Shown here one piece after another: positions 9,473 through 18,115 of a stretch of 64,000 nt of DNA (positions are counted from its first letter, which is position 1; each line of letters starts with the position of its first letter). The stretch comes from DSOI01 sp041394885 (GTDB lineage: Bacteria > Acidobacteriota > Terriglobia > Bryobacterales > Bryobacteraceae), in NCBI GenBank assembly GCA_041394885.1, contig JAWKHI010000037.1:1-64000 (forward strand), given 5' to 3'. The notes under the pieces were generated by a model. That model worked only from the letters and a program-made list of their open reading frames with translations, had not been told where the DNA came from and did not search any database. A program made the translations under genes and the position numbers.

Positions 9473-9783
9473 AATCGAGCCCGGTTCGCCGAGTGCGGGA
9501 CTGTCCGCCGTGACGTGTCTCAGGGCCGTCGGCGTCCGGTGACCTTATGCTTTCCGAATTGCAGGGAGCTTGACGTTAGCGTAGCTTGCTCGCACTTCAG
9601 TGTACGGAAAACACATGGTTTCCAAACGGAACTCTCGCTTGGATGCTGGCCTGAATCGCCCTCCCCGTATCCTTCGTACCGCACAGAAGCCGATATTCAG
9701 ATCCCATCTCAAAAGGACCACTCAACGCAATTGAGATTCTTGCATCCGCCTCCAGCGAACACAACGCTCCAGCCGCTTCGCAT
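9473..9783. other. Convergent intergenic region, nothing recognised
   Basis: 311 bp between the 3' ends of the receptor gene and the comM/yifB gene. I found no convincing reading frame, RNA gene or T-tailed hairpin here. Confidence 0.5.
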
Positions 9784-11304
9784 TCATGTCCAGTAGTTCC
9801 GATCCAGACTCCGATACTGCACCGCCTCGGCCACGTGCTTGGCCCCAACGCCATCCACCCCCTCCAGATCCGCCAACGTCCGCGACACCTTCAATACCCG
9901 ATCGTGCGCCCGCGCCGACAACCCCAGCTTCCGTACCGCCATTTCCAGCGTCCGCTCGCCCGCCGCGTCCAATCCGCACACCTCCCGTACCTGCGCCGGT
10001 TCCAATCGCGAGTTGTAGCCACCCCGGCTTCGCTGCCGCTCCCGCGCCGCCAACACCCGCTCCCGCATCTGCGCCGACGTTGCCCCGCCATCCTTGGCCC
10101 GCAACTCCTGATACGGAACCACCGGCACTTCCACATGCAAGTCGATCCGGTCGAGCAGCGGTCCGCTGATTTTGCTCAGGTACCGCTGCACGATCGCGCC
10201 TGTACACCGGCACTCCCGTGTCGCATCCCCTAGATGCCCGCAGGGACATGGATTCATCGATCCCACCAGCATCACATCGGCCGGAAACGTCAGCGTCATG
10301 TTCGATCGCGCGATCGAAACCGACCGCTCCTCGAGCGGCTGCCGCAGCACCTCCAATACGTTCCGCGCGAACTCCGGCAGTTCGTCGAGAAACAAGACCC
10401 CGTTATGCGCCAGACTGATCTCGCCCGGCCGCGGACTCGTCGATCCGCCCCCGATCAGCCCCGCGTCCGACGTGCTGTGATGCGGAGACCGGAACGGCCG
10501 CGCCCCAAGCAACCCCACACCCGGCTCCAGTAGCCCCGCCACCGAATGGATCTGCGTCGTCTCCAGCGCTTCGGCGAACGTCAACGGCGGCAGGATCCCC
10601 GGCAGCCGCCGCGCCAGCATCGTCTTTCCTGACCCCGGCGGCCCGATCAGCAGCAGGTTGTGGCCGCCCGCCGCCGCCACCTCCAACGCCCGCTTCGCCG
10701 TCGCCTGCCCCCGCACATCGCCGAAATCGGCGACCCCCGGCGCCCCGTCTCCGCTTTCTCCATCCCGAGGCTCCGCCGCTGGGTACTCCTCCTCGCGATT
10801 CAGCAGCCGCACCACGTCGCACAGATGCCGCAGCCCGTACACACGCACCCCATCCACCACCGCCGCCTCGGCCGCGTTCTCGCTCGGCACCACCAGAGTA
10901 CCGATCCCCCGATTCCGCGCGCAGACCGCCATCGAGAGCGCCCCCCGCACCGGCCGCAATCCGCCGTCGAGCGACAACTCGCCCGTCACCAGAAACTGTT
11001 CCGCCTGCGAAACCATCCCCATCGCGCCCAGAATCCCGATCGCCATCGGCAGGTCGAACCCCGCCCCTTCTTTCCGCACGTTCGCCGGCGCCAGGTTAAT
11101 CGTCACGGACTTGTTCGGGTACCCGTAACCGCCGTTCATCAAGGCGGATTTGATCCGTTCCCGGCTCTCCCGCACCGCCGTGTCCGGCATCCCCACCGTG
11201 ATGAAGTCCCGCCCCGTGCCACCCGGATACATGTCCACCTCCACATCGATCAACTGGGCGTCGATGCCGAAAAGGGTCGCGCTGCGGGTGCGGAACAGTG
11301 CCAA
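9784..11304 (-). CDS. comM: YifB/ComM-family AAA+ ATPase (Mg-chelatase-like)
   Basis: Relative of ComM, the helicase that drives branch migration during integration of transformed DNA. About 506 residues from the TTG at 11304; the frame stays open to a GTG at 11376, but the family usually begins at (M)LALFRTRSATLFGI, so I favour the later start. An N-terminal ChlI/Lon-like domain (DVEVDMYPGGTGRDFITVGMPD) is followed by a AAA+ module with Walker A (GPPGSGKTM), Walker B (LFLDELPEF), a cysteine-containing CPCGHLGD loop, and the C-terminal Mg-chelatase helical domain. Divergent from the collagen-like gene at 11430. Full length, no sign of decay. Confidence 0.93.
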   Translation of the reverse strand: MALFRTRSATLFGIDAQLIDVEVDMYPGGTGRDFITVGMPDTAVRESRERIKSALMNGGYGYPNKSVTINLAPANVRKEGAGFDLPMAIGILGAMGMVSQAEQFLVTGELSLDGGLRPVRGALSMAVCARNRGIGTLVVPSENAAEAAVVDGVRVYGLRHLCDVVRLLNREEEYPAAEPRDGESGDGAPGVADFGDVRGQATAKRALEVAAAGGHNLLLIGPPGSGKTMLARRLPGILPPLTFAEALETTQIHSVAGLLEPGVGLLGARPFRSPHHSTSDAGLIGGGSTSPRPGEISLAHNGVLFLDELPEFARNVLEVLRQPLEERSVSIARSNMTLTFPADVMLVGSMNPCPCGHLGDATRECRCTGAIVQRYLSKISGPLLDRIDLHVEVPVVPYQELRAKDGGATSAQMRERVLAARERQRSRGGYNSRLEPAQVREVCGLDAAGERTLEMAVRKLGLSARAHDRVLKVSRTLADLEGVDGVGAKHVAEAVQYRSLDRNYWT

Positions 11305-11429
11305 GACGGGAGTATCCTGCTCTGGTAGTGCCCCGTTGGGCCGTTTGCTCTCACTGCAAAACGCCGCCATCCCCACCGGGATGGTCCCTCGAGCCCCGGA
11401 ACGTCGCTGGTAGGACTAGAGGCACGAAA

Positions 11430-13034
11430 ATGAAAACTCTACTGACGCTCCTGGCCGCCGCCGCGCTCGCCTTCGGCGCCAACGACGCCGTCCTCACCGG
11501 AGACACCTTCACCGTCCCCGATCTCCTCCGCCCCGCCGGTTCGCAAGGCGACCTCCGCGTCGGCCGCGGCGCCACCACTCTGCTTTCCTTCGCCTTCCTC
11601 CGCCCGGAAGGCAATCCGAAGCTCGAACGCGCCATCCTGAAGCTGTTCGTCTCGAGCATCGAGCGTCCAGGCGCCTTTCGCGTGGCCCCGGTCGCCGAAC
11701 GCTGGTCGGAAACCTCCGCCGCGGGAGCCAACTCCCCGGAACTGCTGCCAGACGTCGTCACCGGCGTTCCCGTCACCACCGCGCAAGCCACCGTCGTCGC
11801 CGACGTGACCGCCGCCGTGGAAGATTGGATCTCGGGAAAACGCCAGAACTTCGGCTTCGCCATTGGCGCCATCCGCGACACCAGCATCCTGCTCGACAGC
11901 AAGGAAAATACGGAGACCAGCCACCCGGCGCAACTCGAACTCTACTGGCGCGAAGCCGCCGGCTCCGCCCCCGGCGCACAAGGTCCGGAAGGGCCCCGGG
12001 GACCCACTGGCCCCGCCGGTCCCGCCGGCCCGCGCGGACTCACCGGGCCCCCGGGCATCCCAGGGCCGCCCGGTGTTTCCAGCGCCGTCCTTCCCTCCTC
12101 GCTTCTTTTGCGCCGTTGGGGGTCGTTCCGCGCCGAGCTCTCCAGCCGCGCCTTGTCCGGCGCCTTCGACATGGAAGTCGACGGGCAGCATGTGTACGTG
12201 ATCAGACGCACTGCCATCGGTGAACAACTCGGAAAGTTCCGCGCCTCCGATCTGGTGGATGCCGGCGCGCTGGAAGCCGAGTCCTACGGCGCACAGGGTA
12301 CGAATGCCCCCGAAACCAACGCCCTGTTGTTCGATGGCGGAATTCTGTGGAAAGCAGCCGCCAATGGACGCCTCTACCGTCTCTCGCTCTCCTCGGGGCA
12401 GCCCGCCAGCGCCAGCATTCTGCTACCGTCCGGCGCCCAGGCCCGCTCCATCGCCCTCGCCGGCGGGCCCAACCTCTGGGCCGGATCCGATACCGGCCTC
12501 ATTCGCGTTCCTCGCGACGGGCAAAGCGTCTTCCCCGTTCTGAACCTCGGCGACGAGATCTCCCATGTCGTCTGGGACGGCGCGCAAGTCTGGGCCGCCT
12601 CCACCGCCGGCCGTCTCTACCGCGTCCGCCACACCGATAGCAATGTCCTCGAAACCGAACCCGTCTGCGCCGATGCCGCTGGCGGGCTCCTGTTCGATGG
12701 CCGCTGGCTCTGGGTCTCCTGTCCCTCGCAAAACGAAGTCGTTCGGCTCGATCCCACACTCCTCCCCATCAATGAGCAGGTCGAGCGCATCCCGGTCGCC
12801 GGATCGCCTGGCCCCATGGAGTTCGATGGCGCCCACGTCTGGGTCGGCAATCGCGAACCAGCCTCGCCGAATGCCACGCTCACCCGCATCGCCGGCGTCG
12901 AAGTCGTCGATTCACTCCCGCTCTCCTACGCCGGAAAGATTCGTAAGCTTCGCTTCGACGGGACTTACATGTGGGCGCTCGGCGTTTCCGGCAGTGGTGA
13001 TCCGCAGGATCTCGGCAGGCTATCGAAGTTCTGA
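11430..13034 (+). CDS. Exported DNRLRE / collagen-like / beta-propeller protein
   Basis: 534 residues from ATG 11430, chosen because it opens a signal peptide (MKTLLTLLAAAALAFGAND). Residues 20-180 resemble the DNRLRE beta-sandwich module found in extracellular bacterial proteins (RAILKLFVS, then VVADVTAAVEDWISGKRQNFGF). Residues 182-217 are twelve uninterrupted Gly-X-Y triplets rich in Pro, a bacterial collagen-like stalk long enough to trimerise. Residues 225-534 form a propeller-like domain with repeated blade motifs such as LLFDGGILWKA, LLFDGRWLWVS, MEFDGAHVWVG and LRFDGTYMWAL. Likely a cell-surface or secreted binding protein. It ends 19 bp before the RIP-like gene, so the two may be one transcript. 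Confidence 0.85.
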   Translation: MKTLLTLLAAAALAFGANDAVLTGDTFTVPDLLRPAGSQGDLRVGRGATTLLSFAFLRPEGNPKLERAILKLFVSSIERPGAFRVAPVAERWSETSAAGANSPELLPDVVTGVPVTTAQATVVADVTAAVEDWISGKRQNFGFAIGAIRDTSILLDSKENTETSHPAQLELYWREAAGSAPGAQGPEGPRGPTGPAGPAGPRGLTGPPGIPGPPGVSSAVLPSSLLLRRWGSFRAELSSRALSGAFDMEVDGQHVYVIRRTAIGEQLGKFRASDLVDAGALEAESYGAQGTNAPETNALLFDGGILWKAAANGRLYRLSLSSGQPASASILLPSGAQARSIALAGGPNLWAGSDTGLIRVPRDGQSVFPVLNLGDEISHVVWDGAQVWAASTAGRLYRVRHTDSNVLETEPVCADAAGGLLFDGRWLWVSCPSQNEVVRLDPTLLPINEQVERIPVAGSPGPMEFDGAHVWVGNREPASPNATLTRIAGVEVVDSLPLSYAGKIRKLRFDGTYMWALGVSGSGDPQDLGRLSKF

Positions 13035-13053
13035 ACCTGCTACTCTGCCAGTA

Positions 13054-13656
13054 ATGCCAGAGATCGAAGTCACGGTCGACCTCAACGCGGGGCGCTACCA
13101 GACGAGCCTCCAGGCTCTGCGCTCGTTCCTCGAAGCCGCCCGTGGAAAGAAGCCATTCCTGTTCGCCGCCTTGCTTACGCCCGCCGGCGATACCATCGAC
13201 ATCCAGATCCGCACCCAAAACCTCTACGTCGTCGCCTTCCATGGCGCCGATGGCTGGTATTACTTCGACGATGAGCCTGGCGCTCTCGGCAAGCCCGCCG
13301 GCACCGGTTCCAACTATAACCAGCTAGGACACGTGGGCAACATCGCCTACGATGACCTTCGCGGCCTCGGGGAGCTGTCACGCTTCCGCAAGGGTCAGAA
13401 ACTCGACAAACGCCTCGTCGCCATCCTCATCGCGCTCACTTCCGAAGCTGCCCGGTTCGCCACCGTATCCACCTACTTTACGGGACTCACGAATAGTGTC
13501 GGCACCCAATACGCCGCCTGGCTACAGGGCGGAGTCAACTTCGAGTACCTTAAGAATCACTATTTCAATAACTGGACGAATCCGCCTGACCCACCGATGG
13601 TGCCCGGCCAAGTCTACCATCCGGTGAAACCGGATATACTGCTGCCGAACAGGTAA
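13054..13656 (+). CDS. Ribosome-inactivating-protein (rRNA N-glycosylase) homologue
   Basis: 200 residues with the pattern of the RIP family (ricin A chain, Shiga toxin A1), enzymes that remove one adenine from the sarcin-ricin loop of the large rRNA. Aligned by eye to ricin A, each catalytic-site residue has a counterpart: Y58 in NLYVVAF (ricin Y80), Y88 in GSNYNQL (Y123), E131 and R134 in the hallmark SEAARF (E177, R180), and W174 in NNW (W211). The N-terminal Y-x-x-x-L-x-x-LR helix is also present. No signal peptide or lectin (B) chain is seen, and no immunity gene is recognisable. The ATG at 13054 has no clear Shine-Dalgarno; spacing to the preceding gene is 19 bp. The family call is strong by motif; activity and target are unknown. 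Confidence 0.8.
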   Translation: MPEIEVTVDLNAGRYQTSLQALRSFLEAARGKKPFLFAALLTPAGDTIDIQIRTQNLYVVAFHGADGWYYFDDEPGALGKPAGTGSNYNQLGHVGNIAYDDLRGLGELSRFRKGQKLDKRLVAILIALTSEAARFATVSTYFTGLTNSVGTQYAAWLQGGVNFEYLKNHYFNNWTNPPDPPMVPGQVYHPVKPDILLPNR

Positions 13657-13658
13657 AC

Positions 13659-14549
13659 TCACTCGATCCGGAACGTATGCCGGGATTCCTGCTCCACGCC
13701 CCCAATGGCGTCCTTGACCCGCAGCGCGATCGTGTACTCGCCCTTCGCGATGTCCGCCGACGGCCGTAAGTTCAAAACCCCGGGGACGTAACGCTTGCGG
13801 TAAAAAGACTGATCCGCCTCCCGCGCTGCCTCCGGCTCCTGATAGATACTCTTGCCCGTCGCGTCGAACACTTCCAGCCCGTAGCTCACTTCGTACTGGT
13901 TCCCCTCGCCGAACTTGTAGCCGGTAATGTCAAACCGCGCCCAGACCGGATCGCCTGCCCGATAGACCGGCGGCGCCAGCGCCTTTCCGTCCTGCTCGGT
14001 GCGCAGGAACCGGAAACCCGCGGCCACGAGTACATCACTCGACTCCACCGTCCGGCCTCGCACCCCGAACGTCGTCTCGCGCGTGGCCGTCGTGCCCGCC
14101 ACCTCGTCCTGCACCGTCATCACGATCTTGTAAGTGCCCGGATCGAGCAGCGGAGGCAGTGCGAAGTCATGCCGGATCTTGGGAACCCACTCTTTGTCCT
14201 GCGGCGCAAGGTCCACGTCCACCTTGTCGGCCTTCGCCGGCGCCAGCGCCACCCCGGCCGAATCGAAGACTTCCACTTTCCAGTTCACCGTCATGCTCTC
14301 CCGGTCGTTATCGTCCTTGCGGCGGCCGTAACCAACCACCTTCGCGCGGTAGAACACCGTTTCCCCTTGTTGGAATCGGAAAGAGTCCGCGACGCCCGGC
14401 CCGTCCTCCACCACTGACACCGTGCTCTCGCTGATCGACAACGCCGCGCCCATGCCAACCGGTGCCGACGCTGTTGCCACGATGGCCAGCCCCGCCCAAA
14501 CTGCACCCGCCGAAACCACAGGGGCCGCGCGCCAGGCCATTCCCGTCAC
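13659..14549 (-). CDS. Exported protein with two Ig-like beta-sandwich domains
   Basis: 296 residues; the GTG start overlaps the stop of the upstream lipoprotein gene (GTGA), implying translational coupling. A hydrophobic Ala/Val/Gly segment (about residues 8-36) acts as signal peptide or anchor. Two similar domains follow, about 50-160 and 170-296, each with VFYRAKVVGY / VWARFDITGY, WKVEVFDSAG / YGLEVFDATG and a closing PGTYKIVMTVQD / KGEYTIALRVKD strand, so the protein arose by an internal duplication. I do not recognise an enzymatic motif; a structural or adhesive envelope role is the plainest guess. It ends convergently 2 bp from the RIP-like gene. Confidence 0.75.
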   Translation of the reverse strand: MTGMAWRAAPVVSAGAVWAGLAIVATASAPVGMGAALSISESTVSVVEDGPGVADSFRFQQGETVFYRAKVVGYGRRKDDNDRESMTVNWKVEVFDSAGVALAPAKADKVDVDLAPQDKEWVPKIRHDFALPPLLDPGTYKIVMTVQDEVAGTTATRETTFGVRGRTVESSDVLVAAGFRFLRTEQDGKALAPPVYRAGDPVWARFDITGYKFGEGNQYEVSYGLEVFDATGKSIYQEPEAAREADQSFYRKRYVPGVLNLRPSADIAKGEYTIALRVKDAIGGVEQESRHTFRIE

Positions 14550-15187
14550 TCGACGCGCGGCTCCGGCAGCGGCAGTGGCTGCTCGTTGCGGATCCGGTAA
14601 GGGATCGTTACCACGCCCGATTGCTCCCGCTCCGGATCACCGCCATCGTTCAAATGCAGCTTGTATTCGCCGGGCTCCACGTCGAACAAAATCCGCCGGC
14701 TCTCGGACGCGCCCGGCGCAACTGGCCGGATCAGGCCCCACCAGTCCTCCACGCCCGCGCCGTCTTCCACTTCAGGATGCGTCGCGCCATCGGCGCCTTC
14801 CAGACGCAGGATCGGAACGTGCAGTTCGCGCGTCCCTTGGTTCACCGCCGACAACCGTATCGTCAGGAAGCGATGCTTCGGAAGGCGCGGGCCAACCTCG
14901 CCCGGCAAATCCGCCAGCCACTCGGCATCGAGTGCGGTGAACAGGAAGCTTCCCACTTGTAGGTGCTCCCCCAACGTAGCAACCGGCGTCGGCTTGCTGG
15001 AGCAGGCGGCAATCAGGAGCAGGGCCGCAACCGGAACGCGGCGCCTTGACCACAATGCCCGCTTCGCTGTTTCAGCTATGTGCGCAAAACCCGCGGAGGC
15101 ATCGCTCCAATCGAAACGGAAACTCGCGATCCGCGGAAGCCGGAGCGAGTACGTTTTGCGCGTGTTCATCGGAAGTTCAACTCGCAT
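14546..15187 (-). CDS. Lipoprotein, DUF4352-like
   Basis: The reading frame is 213 codons from ATG 15187. A lipoprotein signal with lipobox LIAAC lies unusually far in (about residues 51-62), so the real start may be a TTG at 15055, which would give a 17-residue signal ahead of the cysteine. The mature part (GEHLQVGSFLFTALDAEWLADL, then RFLTIRLSAVNQGTRELHVPILRL) resembles the beta-sandwich of DUF4352-type lipoproteins. It overlaps the next gene by 4 bp and is divergent from the methyltransferase gene at 15227. Function unknown. Confidence 0.72.
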   Translation of the reverse strand: MRVELPMNTRKTYSLRLPRIASFRFDWSDASAGFAHIAETAKRALWSRRRVPVAALLLIAACSSKPTPVATLGEHLQVGSFLFTALDAEWLADLPGEVGPRLPKHRFLTIRLSAVNQGTRELHVPILRLEGADGATHPEVEDGAGVEDWWGLIRPVAPGASESRRILFDVEPGEYKLHLNDGGDPEREQSGVVTIPYRIRNEQPLPLPEPRVE

Positions 15188-15226
15188 GTTATCCAGGGAA
15201 CTATTATCCTATGAGAGGCATCCTTC

Positions 15227-15898
15227 ATGCGTCTACTTTGGATTTTCGCGGCAATTTTCATCCTGCTACCGCCCCTCGACGCCCAGCAGGTCCATCCAGT
15301 CAGCGGACGCCGCATTGCCCCCGTCATGGGCGTTGGCGGCGCGCCGTGGCTCGTCCGCCCTGAACGCGAAGCCGAGGAAAACCCCACTCGCTCGCTCGAA
15401 CTGCTCAACCTCGAGCCCGGCATGATGGTCGGCGACGTCGGCGCCGGCGTCGGCTACTGGAGCCTTCGCATCGCCGAGCGGATTCAGCCCGGCGGTAAGG
15501 TCTTTGCCTCCGATCTCCAGCCCGAAATGCTCCGTCTGCTCCGCGAACGCATGCGGAAATCCGGCATCGCCAACATCGAGCCGCTCCCGGCCACCGTCAC
15601 CGACGCCGGCCTCCCCGCCGGGCGCCTCGATCTGGTCATCCTCGTCGACGTCTATCATGAGTTCTCCGAGCCTGAAAAAATGCTCGCCTCCATCGCCCGC
15701 TCCCTCAAGCCCGACGGCCGTCTCGTCCTGCTCGAGTACCGCAAGGAGGATCCCGATATCCCGATTCGCGAGGAACACAAGATGAGCGTAGCCACCGTCC
15801 GCCAGGAACTCGAAGCCGCCGGCTATCGCTTCGCCAGCGTCACCAGCGACCTACCCTGGCAGCATCTGTTCGTTTTCAAGAAACCCCTCGTCCAGTAA
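15227..15898 (+). CDS. Class I SAM-dependent methyltransferase with signal peptide
   Basis: 223 residues. Residues 63-80 carry the SAM-binding motif I (VGDVGAGVGYWSLRIAE); the acidic end of strand 2 (FASDLQPEM), motif post-I and the LKPDGRLVLLEY strand complete a Rossmann methyltransferase of the UbiE/Methyltransf_11 type. The first 19 residues (MRLLWIFAAIFILLPPLDA) look like a cleavable signal peptide, which is odd because SAM is cytoplasmic. First gene of a probable three-gene operon (gaps of 3 and 14 bp) with an oligogalacturonate lyase-like protein and a tartrate-type dehydrogenase. Substrate unknown. Confidence 0.85.
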   Translation: MRLLWIFAAIFILLPPLDAQQVHPVSGRRIAPVMGVGGAPWLVRPEREAEENPTRSLELLNLEPGMMVGDVGAGVGYWSLRIAERIQPGGKVFASDLQPEMLRLLRERMRKSGIANIEPLPATVTDAGLPAGRLDLVILVDVYHEFSEPEKMLASIARSLKPDGRLVLLEYRKEDPDIPIREEHKMSVATVRQELEAAGYRFASVTSDLPWQHLFVFKKPLVQ

Positions 15899-15901
15899 CC
15901 T

Positions 15902-17032
15902 GTGCCTAAAGGATCCCTCTCTCCCGCCGAACATAGCGTCCACACGGACCCATCCACGGGCGCGCGCGTTCACCAGCTTACGAATCACCCCAGCATCAAT
16001 CACGCCACTTACTTCTTGCAAAGCTCATTTACTCCCGCTGACCGCGCCTTGCTCTTCGTCTCCTACCGTTCCGGCGACGCCCAGCTTTACTCCATCGATC
16101 CGTTTCCCCACGGCCAGATCCGTCAACTCACCGCAGGCATACCCATTCATCCCTTTTCGCCCGCCATCCATTGCGGTCCCGGGTCCGATTCCCCACTCGT
16201 CTTCTTCGTTCGCAAGGGTTCCATCTGGAAGATCGATCTCTCCACGCTCGACGAATCCTGCATCGTCGATTTCGACGGCGCGCAACTCGGCGAGTGTTCC
16301 CCCGGTGACCATGGCCGCTGGCTCACCGCCGCCGCCAAACGAGGCTCCGAATCAGGCATCGTCGCTGGCCGTGCCGACGGTTCTGACTGGACCTTTATCC
16401 CGTTTCCCCGCACCGTCATTCATCCGCAATTCCATCCCCTCTACCCCGAATGGATCGAGTTCGCCGCGGACCCTGCTCCCCGCATGCATCGCGTCCGCCG
16501 CGACGGCTCGGGCCTCGAATGCCTCTACCAGCATGGTAATGACGAGTTCGTCGTCCATGAAACCTTCCTCGGCTCCACGGGCGATCTCGTCTATACCGTC
16601 TGGCCCCATAGCCTCTGGCGGATGAACTGGGACACACGCGAACGCACCCGGATCGCCTCGGTGAACGCCTGGCACATCACACCCAATCGTGACGGCTCCC
16701 TCGTCCTGTGCGACACCAATCACCCGGACCTCGGCCTGTTCCTCATCGATGCCGCCTCCGGCGAGTGCAAGCCGGTTTGTCTTTCCCAGTCCTCCAATGC
16801 CGGGTCCCAGTGGAAAACCTCCCGCTACGCTCTCGCGGAAGACTTCGCCCGCGCCCGCAGCGAGGCCAAATCCGGCGCGCTCAGTTGGATGGAAGTTTCC
16901 ACCGACACCGTCTACGGTCCCCAGTGGACCCATCCTCACCCTTCCTTCTCCGCCACGGAGAACAAGGTCGTTTTCGCCAGTGACCGTTCCGGCCACCCGC
17001 AAGTCTACGTGGCCGAGATTCCAATCGACTAA
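15902..17032 (+). CDS. Oligogalacturonate lyase-like protein (PL22)
   Basis: 376 residues from a GTG three bases after the methyltransferase stop. It is a seven-bladed propeller of the oligogalacturonate lyase family, which cleaves short unsaturated pectin fragments in the cytoplasm. The Mn-site pattern is visible: a histidine in NAWHITPNRDG and the Q-x-x-H-x-H cluster in GPQWTHPHPSFS near the C-terminus, matching the Q/H/H ligands of characterised PL22 enzymes. No signal peptide, consistent with a cytoplasmic role. Neighbours are an exported methyltransferase and a tartrate/malate-type dehydrogenase, compatible with use of plant uronates; a non-catalytic PD40 propeller is the alternative. 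Confidence 0.75.
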   Translation: MPKGSLSPAEHSVHTDPSTGARVHQLTNHPSINHATYFLQSSFTPADRALLFVSYRSGDAQLYSIDPFPHGQIRQLTAGIPIHPFSPAIHCGPGSDSPLVFFVRKGSIWKIDLSTLDESCIVDFDGAQLGECSPGDHGRWLTAAAKRGSESGIVAGRADGSDWTFIPFPRTVIHPQFHPLYPEWIEFAADPAPRMHRVRRDGSGLECLYQHGNDEFVVHETFLGSTGDLVYTVWPHSLWRMNWDTRERTRIASVNAWHITPNRDGSLVLCDTNHPDLGLFLIDAASGECKPVCLSQSSNAGSQWKTSRYALAEDFARARSEAKSGALSWMEVSTDTVYGPQWTHPHPSFSATENKVVFASDRSGHPQVYVAEIPID

Positions 17033-17046
17033 CTACCAGCTAACTT

Positions 17047-18108
17047 ATGAATACTTACAAGATCGCAGTTATCCCCGGCGACGGCATCGGCATGGAAGTC
17101 GTCCCCCCCACTCTCGAGTTGCTTCGGGCCGCCGGCGGCAAGTTCAACATCGGCTTCGAGTTCAATCATTTCGAATGGGGCGCCGAGTACTTCTTCCGCC
17201 ACGGCCACATGATGCCGCCCAACGCGCTCGAGTTGCTCGCTCCGCACGACGCCATCCTCCTAGGCGCCGTGGGACACACCGACATCCCGGACAACGTTAC
17301 CCTCAACGGCCTCCTGCTGCCCATCCGGCGCGGCTTCGATCAGTTCGCCAACGTTCGTCCCGCCGTCTTGTTCGAAGGCGTCGATAGCCCGCTCGCGGGA
17401 CGCAAACCCGGCGACATCGACATGGTGGTCGTCCGGGAAAACACCGAAGGAGAGTACGCCCAAATCGGCGGCTTTCTCTATCACCACCAGCCCGATGAGG
17501 TCGCCGTACAGACGTCGGTGTTCACGCGCCGCGGCTGCGAACGCATCATCCGTCACGCCTTTGAACTTGCCCGCCGCCGGAATGGTAAGAAACGCGTCGC
17601 CTCCATCACCAAGTCAAACGCCCAGGGCTACAGCATGGTGCTGTGGGATCGCGTCTTCAAGACCGTCGCCCATGAATATGCCGACATAGAAACCGAGTCC
17701 CTCCTGGTCGACGCCGCCGCTATGAACTTCGTTCGGAGACCCCACACCTTCGATGTCGTCGTTGGCTCCAACCTCTTCGGCGACATCCTCAGTGACTTAT
17801 CCGCCATCGTCACTGGCTCCATTGGCCTCGCCGCCAGCGCCAACCTCGACCCTGAAAAGCGCTTCCCATCCATGTTCGAGCCGGTCCACGGCACCGCGCC
17901 AGACATCTACGGCAAAGGCATCGCCAACCCCATGGCCACCTTCTTTTCCGCATCCATGATGCTCGAACATCTCGGCGAATCCGCCGCCGCGGCCGCCATT
18001 GACCTGAGCATCCGGAAAGCTCTCGCCGCGCGCAAGGGGCTCACGCCGGATCTCGGCGGCGATGGCAACCTGCGATCGGTCACCGCGGCGGTGCTTTCGG
18101 CCTTGTAG
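17047..18108 (+). CDS. Tartrate/D-malate dehydrogenase (isopropylmalate dehydrogenase family)
   Basis: NAD-dependent, metal-dependent beta-hydroxyacid oxidative decarboxylase of 353 residues. Visible are the N-terminal IAVIPGDGIG, LLPIRRGFDQFANVRP (substrate arginines), VVVRENTEGEY, the catalytic lysine region ASITKSNAQGYSM, and the metal-binding GSNLFGDILSDLSA, then HGTAPDIYGKGIANP in the NAD site. The GHTDIPDNVTLNGL stretch is closer to tartrate/D-malate dehydrogenases than to LeuB. Last gene of the operon starting at 15227. Leucine-biosynthetic LeuB is the main alternative, less likely because no leu genes adjoin. Confidence 0.85.
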   Translation: MNTYKIAVIPGDGIGMEVVPPTLELLRAAGGKFNIGFEFNHFEWGAEYFFRHGHMMPPNALELLAPHDAILLGAVGHTDIPDNVTLNGLLLPIRRGFDQFANVRPAVLFEGVDSPLAGRKPGDIDMVVVRENTEGEYAQIGGFLYHHQPDEVAVQTSVFTRRGCERIIRHAFELARRRNGKKRVASITKSNAQGYSMVLWDRVFKTVAHEYADIETESLLVDAAAMNFVRRPHTFDVVVGSNLFGDILSDLSAIVTGSIGLAASANLDPEKRFPSMFEPVHGTAPDIYGKGIANPMATFFSASMMLEHLGESAAAAAIDLSIRKALAARKGLTPDLGGDGNLRSVTAAVLSAL

Positions 18109-18115
18109 GAAAGAC

